Positions 9,104-17,531 of a stretch of DNA of 64,000 nucleotides are shown here, piece by piece. The notes beneath the pieces are model-generated. The model searched no databases. It saw nothing but the letters and a program-made list of their open reading frames with translations, and was not told the DNA's origin. Position numbers and translations under genes: made by a program. This stretch comes from Cryomorphaceae bacterium 1068 (GTDB taxonomy: Bacteria > Bacteroidota > Bacteroidia > Flavobacteriales_D > Cryomorphaceae). Numbering within the stretch: position 1 is the stretch's first letter; every line of letters begins with the position of its first letter. The DNA is taken from the NCBI GenBank assembly GCA_027214385.1, contig JAPVXR010000020.1:1-64000 (forward strand), read 5' to 3'.

Positions 9104-10015
9104 ATGAACTATACCATTCATCAGCTTCAAATATTTCTGAAAGTTGTACAGACACGTAGTATTACCAAAGCTTCGGAAGAGTTATTTATGACTCAGCCTG
9201 CCGTATCCATACAGTTAAAAAAGTTGCAAGACCAATTCGAGATTCCGCTGACAGAGGTTATCGGTCGGCAGCTATATATCACTGATTTTGGAAAAGAAAT
9301 AGCAGTGATCGCCGAGCGCATGGTACAGGAATTGGAAAGTATTAATTATAAAACTCAGGCTTTCCAGGGCATCGTGACGGGAAAGCTGCGCATTTCTGCT
9401 GCCTCTACCGGTAAGTATGTCATTCCATTCTTTTTAACGGAGTTTCTCGAAAAACACAAGGGAATAGACCTCTTACTGGACGTGACGAACAAAACAAAGG
9501 TGGTTGATAGCCTGAAAAAGAATGAGATCGATTTTGCCTTGGTGTCTGTATTGCCCGAAAAGTTGAATGTAGAAGAAGAAATCCTGATTGAAAACAAGCT
9601 TTATTTCATCGGAAATCAAGTGGAGAGAAAGGAGAACAAGCCCCTTATCTATAGGGAAGAGGGCTCTGCCACAAGGGCTTCGATGGAATCCTATTTTGTT
9701 TCTCGTGAAGGACAGCAGCGAAAGCAGATGGAGCTTACTTCAAACGAGGCCGTAAAACAAGCAGTTATCGCAGGACTGGGCTATTCCATAATGCCTTTAA
9801 TTGGGATACAAAATGAACTGCTAAACGGGCAAATGCATATTCTAGAAGCCGAGGGATTGCCTATCACAACAGAATGGAGATTGATTTGGCTGAAAGGGAA
9901 AAAGCTATCTCCCGTGGCTCTAACCTATCTTGAATTTGTCAGGGCAGAAAAACAAAGAATACTAATCGATCATTTTGATTGGTATATGAAGTATGAGCAA
10001 GCCTCTGGAAAGTAG
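9104..10015 (+). CDS. LysR-family transcriptional regulator, probable regulator of the dab operon
   Basis: A 303-residue LysR-type regulator. The N-terminal winged helix-turn-helix covers residues 1-62 (HQLQIFLKVVQTRSITKASE and LFMTQPAVSIQLKKLQDQF), followed by a type 2 periplasmic-binding-like effector domain from about residue 90 (GKLRISAASTGKYVIPFFL). It is close in style to the CbbR/CmpR branch that senses carbon status. Divergent placement 87 bp from the dab operon supports local control. A hairpin plus T-run follows 48 bp downstream. Confidence 0.92.
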   Translation: MNYTIHQLQIFLKVVQTRSITKASEELFMTQPAVSIQLKKLQDQFEIPLTEVIGRQLYITDFGKEIAVIAERMVQELESINYKTQAFQGIVTGKLRISAASTGKYVIPFFLTEFLEKHKGIDLLLDVTNKTKVVDSLKKNEIDFALVSVLPEKLNVEEEILIENKLYFIGNQVERKENKPLIYREEGSATRASMESYFVSREGQQRKQMELTSNEAVKQAVIAGLGYSIMPLIGIQNELLNGQMHILEAEGLPITTEWRLIWLKGKKLSPVALTYLEFVRAEKQRILIDHFDWYMKYEQASGK

Positions 10016-10063
10016 TCTTGGAAACTTTTTGGGAGGCTTGTAAAAAGATCTTCCCAAATAAAA

Positions 10064-10087
10064 GAGGCATTGAAAGTTGCCTTTTTT
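10064..10087 (+). terminator. Rho-independent terminator after the LysR gene
   Basis: AGGCA (10065-10069) pairs with TGCCT (10078-10082) and is followed by a run of T to 10087. A second, looser hairpin (TTGGGA with TCCCAA) lies just upstream between about 10029 and 10056. The adjacent sequence is a decayed copy of the peptidase 3' end, and this hairpin occupies the same relative place as the intact peptidase terminator at 14201-14220. Confidence 0.65.
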
Positions 10088-10089
10088 GT

Positions 10090-10129
10090 TAGTCCTGATT
10101 TCTTTGTGATGTCTTACGGGATGGCATCT
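10090..10129 (-). pseudogene. Remnant of the 3' end of a C1 peptidase gene
   Basis: Positions 10090-10129 match the last codons of the intact peptidase gene (14228-14267) at 35 of 40 bases. Read on the minus strand the intact gene ends DAIPKDIAKKLGL; here the same frame reads DAIP-stop-DITKKSGL and the original stop codon is lost. The match is collinear and includes a terminator hairpin at the same distance, so it is a vestige of a second copy, not chance. Nothing of the gene body remains; the ABC permease stop codon follows 9 bp away. Confidence 0.75.
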
Positions 10130-10138
10130 ATAGCCAGC

Positions 10139-12679
10139 TTATACCACTTTCCTCAGTACCTCAAGGGGAGGCTTATTTAAAATACTACGGCTATTGCTGA
10201 GTCCGATTAATACGGTGAGCGAAGTGATGGTAAGGTAAACCCCGAGAAGGACCAATAAATCGGGCGTGAGAGTGGTTTCGAAACTGAGCCAAGCCAATAG
10301 GCTTCCTGCCATCAAAGCAATTACAATACCCGACATGGCCGCCAAGCTTCCCAATAGAAAATACTCCATGGCATTAATCAGAAGTATCTGATTTCGCCGA
10401 GCGCCGAGGGTGCGTAGTAAAACACTCTCTTGCATGCGTTGGTATTTGCTGATAAGCACTGAGCCCGTGAGCACCAGCAATCCGGTGAATATGCTGAAGA
10501 AGGCCATAAAACGAATGGCAAAGCTCACCTTGGAAAGCACCGTGTCGATGGTTTCCAATACCAATTGCAGGTCAATGACGGATATGTTTGGGAATTGCTT
10601 TACCAATTTTTGCTGAAAAGAAGCGGATTGATCGGGTGATTCAAACCGCGTGAGCAGAACGTGAAATTTCGGGGCATTTTCCAATACTCCTTTCGGGAAC
10701 ACTACCAGAAAATTGGTTTGCATTCGCTGCCAATCTACTTCTCGAATACTCCCCACATAGGTTTTCAAGCGAGCGCCTTGTACATTGAAAATGAGTTCAT
10801 CACCGAGATCTACGTTCATGTCTTCACGAAGTCGCTTCTCGAGTGACACGAAAATGCTGTCGCCGCTTCCTTTGTAATTTTCCTGCCATTGACCGCTCAG
10901 CAATGTTTCCGATTCGCTGAGGCTGTCACGGTAGCTCACACGGTACTCCCTGCTCAAAACCCAGTCGCGGATGTTGGCAGTAGTATCGGCTCTCAACTCT
11001 TCTATGCCCCGGCCTTTAATGCCTTCCAGTCGCATAGTGACGATGGGCACTTCACTGATCACGGGTAGGCCACTTTTCTGGGTTAGTTCCCGCACATTTT
11101 CTACCTGATTTGATTGGATATCAAAAAGTACCATGTTGGGGCGGCTCTCGGGTGCGGAGGTCAACTTCACCTTGTCGACAAGAAGCTCCTGACTGATAAA
11201 AAGCGTAGTGATCAGAGCGGTTCCCAGCCCAATGGTGACCACCAGAATGAGTGTTTGATTATTCGGTCGGTAGAGATTGGCCAAGCCCTGCCGCCATACG
11301 AAAGGGCTCCTCGAAGGGAAAAAGCGCTTGGCGAAATAGATGGCTAGTTGCGCCAGCCCCGCCAAGATGGCGAAAGCTACCAGAATGCCTAGCGAAAAAG
11401 AAAGGGCACTGCTCCACTCGTTGAGCTGCAATCGCGAAAAAATAAGGATAAAGACGAGAATTCCTGCTCCCGCCACCCATGGCGCTTTATCCTTAACGGC
11501 CGGCTCAAGGGAAGTGCGAATGGCCCTAAGTGGCGATATCTTTCGTAAACGCACCAGGGAAAGAAGAGCAAATAGCACGGCGGCAATCACTCCAGTGAGA
11601 ATGCCTTCGAGAATAGAAGACCAGCTGAGACTAATAGCCACATCTACCAAAAGGAAATCGTCGAAAAGAGCGGGTAGAAAATACTGAATGGCCGCCCCCA
11701 GCGATGCTCCTAGCACTGACCCGATTAGGGCCATTGCCAGCACTTGGATCAAGAAAATGGCCATTGCTTGCCGACCCGAAGCACCGAGAACGCGGAGAAC
11801 CGCCACTGCCGTGGTTTTTTCTTTGAGGTAAATATGGACGGAACCCGCCACACCAATACATCCCAAGATGAGAGCTACGAAAGCCGTCAGGTTCAAAAAA
11901 CCCGTAAGGTCTGAATAAGCATCTCCAATTTCCTCTTTTCGCTCAGCCACATCATCGAAACTCAATTCGGTTGTTTCGAGCCAAGGTGAGAGGTATTCTG
12001 TAAAAACGGCATTGTCAAATCCCTCGGGATACTTTGCGTAAATCTTATAATTAATTCGGCTTCCCAATTGATTCAGCCCCGTTTCTTCCATCAGGCGAAG
12101 GGGAATGAAAACGGGAGGTGCAACCGTGGTGGTGATGGCAGATTGCCCGGGCACTTCCAGCACGCTACCTTCGATGAGGAAGGTCACTTCTCCAACCTTC
12201 ACTGAATCGCCGGGAAAGGCGTCAAATTGGAGCAAGAGTGTTTGATCTATTAAGGCTTTTTGCCCTTCGGTAAACTTGGTCGCTTTGCCGGCAGGCTCGG
12301 TAATGATCTCTCCGTAAAAGGGAAAGTTCTCTTCCACCGCTCGCACGTTGATGAGTCTCGTGCCGTCATTCTTGGGAAAGTAAACCATGGAGGCAAAGCT
12401 CATTTCCTCAGACATTTCAAATCCGAGCGAGTCAAAACGTTGCCTCACTTCATCAGGAATCGGCGTGCGGCTACTTATTTCGAGGTCGGCGCCGAGCAGT
12501 GCTTTGGCTTCTCCATCGATCTCATCGTTTAGGTTTTCGCCAAAGGAATTGATGGCCACCAAGGCGGCAATACCCAAAACGATGCTACTCATAAAAAGGA
12601 GAAGTCGCGAGGCATTTCTGCGGCTGTCGCGCAAAGCCATTTTTGTCAACCAACCGAATCCTGCTTTATTCGTTCCCAT
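10139..12679 (-). CDS. ABC transporter permease, FtsX/YbbP type
   Basis: An 846-residue permease with the YbbP layout: one N-terminal membrane helix (about residues 25-45), a large extracytoplasmic domain, three helices around 260-370, a middle pair near 400-440, a second large periplasmic domain, and three C-terminal helices. Two FtsX domains are thus present. I use the ATG at 12679, which overlaps the ATPase stop as TGATG; a GTG one codon upstream is also possible. With its ATPase it forms an MacB/Lol-like mechanotransmission exporter. The divergent tesA gene matches the ybbA-ybbP-tesA arrangement seen in many Gram-negatives, suggesting a lipid or envelope role. Confidence 0.9.
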   Translation of the reverse strand: MGTNKAGFGWLTKMALRDSRRNASRLLLFMSSIVLGIAALVAINSFGENLNDEIDGEAKALLGADLEISSRTPIPDEVRQRFDSLGFEMSEEMSFASMVYFPKNDGTRLINVRAVEENFPFYGEIITEPAGKATKFTEGQKALIDQTLLLQFDAFPGDSVKVGEVTFLIEGSVLEVPGQSAITTTVAPPVFIPLRLMEETGLNQLGSRINYKIYAKYPEGFDNAVFTEYLSPWLETTELSFDDVAERKEEIGDAYSDLTGFLNLTAFVALILGCIGVAGSVHIYLKEKTTAVAVLRVLGASGRQAMAIFLIQVLAMALIGSVLGASLGAAIQYFLPALFDDFLLVDVAISLSWSSILEGILTGVIAAVLFALLSLVRLRKISPLRAIRTSLEPAVKDKAPWVAGAGILVFILIFSRLQLNEWSSALSFSLGILVAFAILAGLAQLAIYFAKRFFPSRSPFVWRQGLANLYRPNNQTLILVVTIGLGTALITTLFISQELLVDKVKLTSAPESRPNMVLFDIQSNQVENVRELTQKSGLPVISEVPIVTMRLEGIKGRGIEELRADTTANIRDWVLSREYRVSYRDSLSESETLLSGQWQENYKGSGDSIFVSLEKRLREDMNVDLGDELIFNVQGARLKTYVGSIREVDWQRMQTNFLVVFPKGVLENAPKFHVLLTRFESPDQSASFQQKLVKQFPNISVIDLQLVLETIDTVLSKVSFAIRFMAFFSIFTGLLVLTGSVLISKYQRMQESVLLRTLGARRNQILLINAMEYFLLGSLAAMSGIVIALMAGSLLAWLSFETTLTPDLLVLLGVYLTITSLTVLIGLSNSRSILNKPPLEVLRKVV

Positions 12680-13377
12680 CACGATACGGAGTCGGCTAAG
12701 GTGTCGGAAAACAATTTTCCGTTTTTCATGTGTATTATCCGTCCGGCGCGTTGCGCCAGATCAAGGTCGTGGGTAACGAGGATCAATGTCGTTCCGGCAT
12801 CGGTATTGAGTCGGAAGATCAATTCTTCTATGGTGGTGCCCGTCTCGCCGTCTAGATTTCCAGTGGGCTCATCGGCGAAGAGTATAGAAGGCTCATTGGC
12901 AAAAGCCCGTGCAATCGACACTCTTTGCTGCTCCCCGCCTGAAAGCTGGGTGGGGTAGTGGCCTCCTCTATCGGCCAATCCTACTTTTTCGAGCAAGTCA
13001 TTTGCCTTTTTTCGAGCCTTTTTGTCACCCTTCAATTCCAATGGAATCATGACATTTTCTAAGGCAGTAAGCGTAGGAAGCAGGTTGAAACTTTGAAAAA
13101 TAAACCCCACATGAGCACTGCGCACCTGTGCTTTTTCATCCTCGCTGAGTTTGTCGAGCGAAATTCCGTTGAGGGTAACCGAGCCCGAGGAAGGTACGTC
13201 TAGGCCCGCCGAGAGTCCTAGCAAGGTGGTCTTACCACTCCCTGAAGGCCCCACAATTGCGCAAGTAGATCCGCGTTTCACATCGAGACTCACTTTGTTG
13301 AGTACAGTCAACTGTCGAGATCCGCTTTTGTAGTTCTTCGTAAGTTCGCGTATCCGTAAAATGGGCTCGTTATTCAT
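12679..13377 (-). CDS. ABC transporter ATP-binding protein, YbbA/LolD type
   Basis: A 232-residue ATPase with all hallmark motifs: Walker A GPSGSGKT (43-50), Q-loop Gln95, signature LSGGEQ (145-150), Walker B ILFADE (165-170) and switch His203. It belongs to the LolD/MacB/YbbA group. It is translationally coupled to the permease downstream by a one-base stop/start overlap. An 80-bp divergent interval separates it from tesA. Confidence 0.94.
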   Translation of the reverse strand: MNNEPILRIRELTKNYKSGSRQLTVLNKVSLDVKRGSTCAIVGPSGSGKTTLLGLSAGLDVPSSGSVTLNGISLDKLSEDEKAQVRSAHVGFIFQSFNLLPTLTALENVMIPLELKGDKKARKKANDLLEKVGLADRGGHYPTQLSGGEQQRVSIARAFANEPSILFADEPTGNLDGETGTTIEELIFRLNTDAGTTLILVTHDLDLAQRAGRIIHMKNGKLFSDTLADSVS

Positions 13378-13457
13378 GGAAATATGGGGTTTCGGATAAA
13401 AGGAATAGTTTCAAAACCGACAAAGCTACCGGATGTTTTGTTTGATAGATATCGATT

Positions 13458-14153
13458 ATGCTAATTAACAATATTAAACTGCTCGTCGTCACCACGGGAC
13501 TCTTGGTTTTTTCTGCTTGTGGTGATACCGCTCCAAAGGAGGAGACGGCAAAAACGACTCAATCTACCACAGTAAATACGGAGCGAGCTGAGGACAAACA
13601 GGTGATTCTCTTTTTTGGCAATAGCCTCACGGCGGGTTATGGCGTGAAAACAGAGGAAAGTTTTCCTGCCTTAATCCAACAGCGCATCGACTCGCTTGGG
13701 TTAAACTATGAGGTGATCAATGCAGGTGTAAGCGGTGAGACAACTGCTACGGGTCTCAATCGCCTCGATTGGGTACTCGGTAATTATGAGGTGAATATTT
13801 TCGTGCTCGAACTGGGCGCCAATGATGGATTACGCGGCCTCCCGCCCGAGCAGACTCAAAAGAACCTACTGGAAATCATCGATAAAGTGCGTGCGCTAGA
13901 GAAAGGGGTAGAAGTAATTCTGGCAGGTATGATGGTGCCACCGAGCATGGGCTCAGAATACATGGCAGCTTACAACCCCATTTTCAAAGAAATCGCTCTT
14001 AACAAGGACATCGAACTTATCCCTTTTCTTTTGCAGGGAGTCGGAGGAATAGATTCACTTAATCAAGATGATGGGATACACCCTAACCCTAAGGGAAATC
14101 TTATTGTACGCGAAAACGTGTGGGAAATATTGGGGCCTATGCTTGAGCAATAG
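13458..14153 (+). CDS. tesA: Lipoprotein SGNH-hydrolase esterase (TesA-like arylesterase/lysophospholipase)
   Basis: A 231-residue lipoprotein (lipobox cysteine 21, VFSACGD) with an SGNH hydrolase domain from about residue 47. Block I is FFGNSLTAGYG with nucleophile Ser56 (Asn replaces the Asp of GDSL, common in this family in Bacteroidota); block II glycine is in GVSGET; block III is LGANDG; block V is DGIHPN with Asp205 and His208. It hydrolyses acyl esters in the periplasm. Its divergent position next to a YbbA/YbbP exporter fits the TesA context. A bidirectional terminator follows. Confidence 0.93.
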   Translation: MLINNIKLLVVTTGLLVFSACGDTAPKEETAKTTQSTTVNTERAEDKQVILFFGNSLTAGYGVKTEESFPALIQQRIDSLGLNYEVINAGVSGETTATGLNRLDWVLGNYEVNIFVLELGANDGLRGLPPEQTQKNLLEIIDKVRALEKGVEVILAGMMVPPSMGSEYMAAYNPIFKEIALNKDIELIPFLLQGVGGIDSLNQDDGIHPNPKGNLIVRENVWEILGPMLEQ

Positions 14154-14200
14154 TCGCTATTCTTATTAAAGTCGAGGATCAACAAGCTTTTCAATAAAAA

Positions 14201-14220
14201 AAGGCACCGAGCGGTGCCTT
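14201..14220. terminator. Bidirectional terminator between tesA and the C1 peptidase
   Basis: AAGGCACC (14201-14208) pairs perfectly with GGTGCCTT (14213-14220) around a GAGC loop. It is flanked by an A-run on the left and T-rich sequence on the right, so it can terminate both convergent genes. Confidence 0.9.
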
Positions 14221-14224
14221 TTGA

Positions 14225-15427
14225 TTATAGTCCTAATTTCTTCGCAATGTCTTTCGGGATGGCATCTTTGTGGAGGTAGATGTTCATCGTTTTCAACTTT
14301 GCGTAAGCTTCGCTGGCAAAGAAGTAGCCGTCGAGGTTGTTGTACTTCGTTCCCCAAGAGTTCTTCACGAGGAAGTACTTGTCGCCGTTTTGGTCTTCTA
14401 CGATTCCCGTGATTTGCATACCATGATCGTCGGTGGTTTGCCAATTGTCAAATTGCTCTTGGCGCATTTCCTGATCCACATCCAATTGCTTTACAGGTGT
14501 TTCAAAAGCATTGGAGATTTTGTCTGCACCTGCATCGTTAAACTGGTTGTTGTCTTTTCCCTTTACATCAATGGTCGATTCGTCTTCCGGAAGAATTGCC
14601 AACCCCTCTCTGAAGGCAAAACCCTTTTCCGATACATCTGCACCCCATGCAAATGAGTAGCCATTCATCACCGACTCTTCCATCACGCGCATCAATTCCT
14701 CGATGGGCAAATTGTAGCTCTGGACGTGCAACCAATTATCGGGAATTTCCAGTACAAACTTCTCATAAAACGGATGGTGCGTGTAGCTGGTGATGGACAC
14801 GTAATCGTCCATGTTCAAGCCCAAATCTTCAGCATAGGTTTTAGGAGTGTAGCGCTTTCCGCGGTATTCAAACTCTGATGGTACCTCCCCAAGGTAAGCT
14901 TCTACTACTGCGTCGTAGCCTTTTTGCCAGCTTGTAGTAAGATTCTTTTGTTTGTTTTCTACTACCGCTTCCACATAGGCTGTCAATATATTGTCCAGTT
15001 CCGAGTGGTTGTGGGTTTCTGTGCCGTACTCCAATCCGTCATAGACTTCTTCGGGTACCATTCCGTACTTTTCCCACACGTGGGCAATGTCTACAAAAGC
15101 ACCACCTGCACCAAAATTAGTGTGGCCATGCATCCGCACGTATCGATCTGCTTTTTCCTTGTAGGTATTGTTTACTACGTACATCTCGCTTAGGTTGTGT
15201 TCACCTGCACCTGTCCGAATGAGTTCGCTTTCGAAAAAGCCTAAAGCAGAAAAGCTCCAGCAAGTTCCGGTGCGGTTTTGATTCTGAACCGGGGTAGCTT
15301 CGATGTCTTTCACTACTGTGAATGAATAGCCGCTTTCGGGCTTTATTTTGATGGTTTCACCGTCTTGCGCACTCGCGCTCAGGGTAATCGCCAAAGCCGT
15401 AGCCCCGAGTATAAATTTGTTAGGCAT
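14225..15427 (-). CDS. Secreted bleomycin-hydrolase-like C1 peptidase (aminopeptidase C family)
   Basis: A 400-residue papain-fold peptidase of family C1B with a signal peptide (MPNKFILGATALAITLSASA then Q). The catalytic residues are Cys56 (RTGTCWSF), His335 (TTDDHGMQITG) and Asn356 (VKNSWGT). I start at 15427, since this gives the signal peptide; an ATG nine codons earlier is possible. Members trim peptides from the N-terminus; the signal peptide places this one in the periplasm or outside, unlike cytoplasmic PepC. A degraded copy of its 3' end lies at 10090-10129. Confidence 0.92.
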   Translation of the reverse strand: MPNKFILGATALAITLSASAQDGETIKIKPESGYSFTVVKDIEATPVQNQNRTGTCWSFSALGFFESELIRTGAGEHNLSEMYVVNNTYKEKADRYVRMHGHTNFGAGGAFVDIAHVWEKYGMVPEEVYDGLEYGTETHNHSELDNILTAYVEAVVENKQKNLTTSWQKGYDAVVEAYLGEVPSEFEYRGKRYTPKTYAEDLGLNMDDYVSITSYTHHPFYEKFVLEIPDNWLHVQSYNLPIEELMRVMEESVMNGYSFAWGADVSEKGFAFREGLAILPEDESTIDVKGKDNNQFNDAGADKISNAFETPVKQLDVDQEMRQEQFDNWQTTDDHGMQITGIVEDQNGDKYFLVKNSWGTKYNNLDGYFFASEAYAKLKTMNIYLHKDAIPKDIAKKLGL

Positions 15428-15541
15428 GTATTTATTGAATTTTAGGAACGCCAATTTACAATAAATGATTGTAGGTGTGACCGGCTACAGCTAGTTGATA
15501 AGTGAACCAGAGCGCAGCAAAAGGTTTTACAGGGTTTTGAT

Positions 15542-15754
15542 TTACGCTGAGTTCACCGAGAATTTTTTAACGTGTAGGGTGTTTTAGAGTTCACCGAGGA
15601 TCGCATGTGCGATCGAGGGAGTTAGCCGAGCCGGGTCATTCGCTTGAGCTTGTAATGCTTATAGCTCTGTGATCTCCCTTGAGCTTCAGCGAACTCAGTG
15701 TTCTCGCAGAAAACTAACACGCTCTGCGATTAATTCTCTGTGGGCTCGGTGTAA
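15542..15754. repeat. Gene-less inverted-repeat element related to the GxxExxY element
   Basis: The ends form a 22-bp inverted repeat, 15542-15563 against 15733-15754, with 17 of 22 matches. The right end (about 15678-15754) closely resembles the right end of the GxxExxY element at 39190-39268, including TGAGCTTCAGCGAACTC versus CGAGCTTTAGCGAGCTC and the terminal CTCGGTGTAA. The left end has two copies of GAGTTCACCGAG (15549 and 15587). No coding sequence is inside. It looks like a deleted or non-autonomous copy. It also accounts for the spurious upstream extension of the bshC frame. The rest of 15428-15914 holds nothing else I recognise apart from the promoter-like box. Confidence 0.65.
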
Positions 15755-15902
15755 AATATCTTATAACCCAATTCACATCGCCAAACCAATAAAGCTCTAT
15801 TGGCTATTGCGCTGCGATGTAGGGCAATGGCACAGGGGCATTCTCAAATTTTTTTGCAAAATCAATTCAGAAACCTCAGAACATATCGCCAATCAGATTG
15901 TC

Positions 15903-15910
15903 TATTTTTG
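15903..15910 (+). promoter_or_regulatory. TAnnTTTG promoter-like box before bshC
   Basis: TATTTTTG matches the Bacteroidota -7 consensus and lies only four bases before the bshC ATG, an arrangement common in this phylum. No clear -33 TTTG is seen, so the call is tentative and the mRNA would be nearly leaderless or start inside the frame. Confidence 0.4.
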
Positions 15911-15914
15911 CACC

Positions 15915-17531
15915 ATGCCCGAATCGACCCCAGCTACTATTTCCATCGATCGAAAGTCCATCCCTTACCAAGAGACGGGATACTTTGGAAAAGCCATTCT
16001 CGACTACCTCCGAGATGCCGATCAGCTCAAGCCCTTTTACGGCCGACGGCCCGAGATCGAATCCTTCGAGGCTCAACTCAAAGAGAAGTCAGCGAGTTAC
16101 GGCTTTCGCGACCTCTTGGTGAGTGCCCTCAAAGACCAATATGCCAAGGCCAAGCTAAAGTCGGATAGCATTGAGGCTTTGGCCAATGACAAAACTTTTA
16201 CGGTCACCACGGGACATCAGGTCTGTTTTTTCACTGGGCCGCTTTACTCGTTTTACAAGATTGTCTCCACCATCAATACCTGTCGCCAACTCAAGGAGAC
16301 CTATCCCGAATACCATTTCGTTCCCGTTTTTTGGATGGCCACCGAAGACCACGATTTTGAAGAGGCCAATCACTTCTTTTTGCCAAACGGAAAAATAGAG
16401 TGGGAGAGTGGCCAAGGCGGCGCCGTAGGGCGAATGGAGCTCGTGGGTATGGAGGAGATTCTCGAATTGATGAAGGAAAAACTCGGTATCGGTTACCGCT
16501 CAGGCGAGATTCTGGAGATCTTCAAATCGGCTTACCTCAAACACAAAAACGTGGCCGATGCCACCCGTTACCTCGTTCACCATTTCTTTGGATCTTATGG
16601 AGTGGTGAGCCTGGATGGCGATGATGCCGTTCTTAAAGGTGCGATGGTTCCGGCTTTCGCCAAAGAGATCGTGGAACAGACATCATTCAAGGCCGTTTCG
16701 CAAACGAATAAAGAGCTAAAAGAGAATTACAATTTGCAAGTGACTCCTCGCGAGATCAACTTGTTTTACCTCCACGATCAATTGCGCGAGCGCATCGTGG
16801 AGGCCGAAGACGGGATCTATGAGGTACTCAATTCCCCTATCCGGTTTTCGGCAGAAGAGCTTAAAGAAGAAATGGAGCATCATCCGGAGCGATTCAGTCC
16901 CAATGTGGTTTTGCGCCCGCTTTATCAGGAAATGATACTGCCCAATCTCGCTTACATCGGCGGCGGTGGCGAGTTGAATTACTGGTTTCAGCTAAAGAGA
17001 GTTTTTGATTCCTTCGAGGTGCCGATGCCCATTCTCATGTTGCGCAATTCGGTCATGGTGATCGATCGAGCGTCTTCGCACCGCATGGACAGATTGGGCT
17101 TGACCACCGAAGAGCTATTTAGAAACTCTGCTTTCGAATTGGAGCAAGAACTGGTAAAAGAGACCAGCGAAGAAGAGCTAAACCTACGTGAGGCTCGCGA
17201 AAAGCTGGAGGCCCTCTTCTTGGAGATGGAAGCAAAACTGCGAAAGGTGGACAAGATCTTGGAAAAATCCGTAAGAAGCGGCTACGTGCGTTCCGAGCGC
17301 ATCGTCATCAACTTGGAGAAGAAAATGCTCCGTGCTGAGAAGAAAAAACACAACATCTTGACAGGAAGACTGCATAAGCTCCACAGCGCCCTCTTTCCAC
17401 GAAATGGCTTGCAGGAACGGAATCTCAATTTTTCCGTTTTGTACGAAGAGTTTGGTGCCGATTTAGTACCTATGCTAATCGACAACCTCGACCCTTTTTC
17501 GGGAGAGTTTACCGTCCTTCGGGTGAAATGA
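15915..17531 (+). CDS. bshC: Bacillithiol biosynthesis cysteine-adding enzyme BshC
   Basis: A 538-residue BshC, the putative ligase that adds cysteine to GlcN-malate in the last step of bacillithiol synthesis. Family features include the TVTTGHQVCFFTGPLYSFYK segment near residue 95, FWMATEDHDFEEANHF, and the C-terminal coiled-coil region (LEKSVRSGYVRSERIVINLE then KKMLRAEKKK). Length equals the usual 530-540. The frame is open further upstream, but that part is the repeat element; the ATG at 15915 begins the conserved protein. It overlaps the epimerase gene by 4 bp. Confidence 0.94.
   Translation: MPESTPATISIDRKSIPYQETGYFGKAILDYLRDADQLKPFYGRRPEIESFEAQLKEKSASYGFRDLLVSALKDQYAKAKLKSDSIEALANDKTFTVTTGHQVCFFTGPLYSFYKIVSTINTCRQLKETYPEYHFVPVFWMATEDHDFEEANHFFLPNGKIEWESGQGGAVGRMELVGMEEILELMKEKLGIGYRSGEILEIFKSAYLKHKNVADATRYLVHHFFGSYGVVSLDGDDAVLKGAMVPAFAKEIVEQTSFKAVSQTNKELKENYNLQVTPREINLFYLHDQLRERIVEAEDGIYEVLNSPIRFSAEELKEEMEHHPERFSPNVVLRPLYQEMILPNLAYIGGGGELNYWFQLKRVFDSFEVPMPILMLRNSVMVIDRASSHRMDRLGLTTEELFRNSAFELEQELVKETSEEELNLREAREKLEALFLEMEAKLRKVDKILEKSVRSGYVRSERIVINLEKKMLRAEKKKHNILTGRLHKLHSALFPRNGLQERNLNFSVLYEEFGADLVPMLIDNLDPFSGEFTVLRVK

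Noticed and set aside
12680-12682. GTG start of the ABC permease
   Set aside because: The next codon is ATG and gives the common TGATG overlap with the ATPase stop; GTG adds only one residue.
15669-15914. 82-residue N-terminal extension of BshC
   Set aside because: The extra part translates the inverted-repeat element and has no protein homology; the conserved protein begins at 15915.
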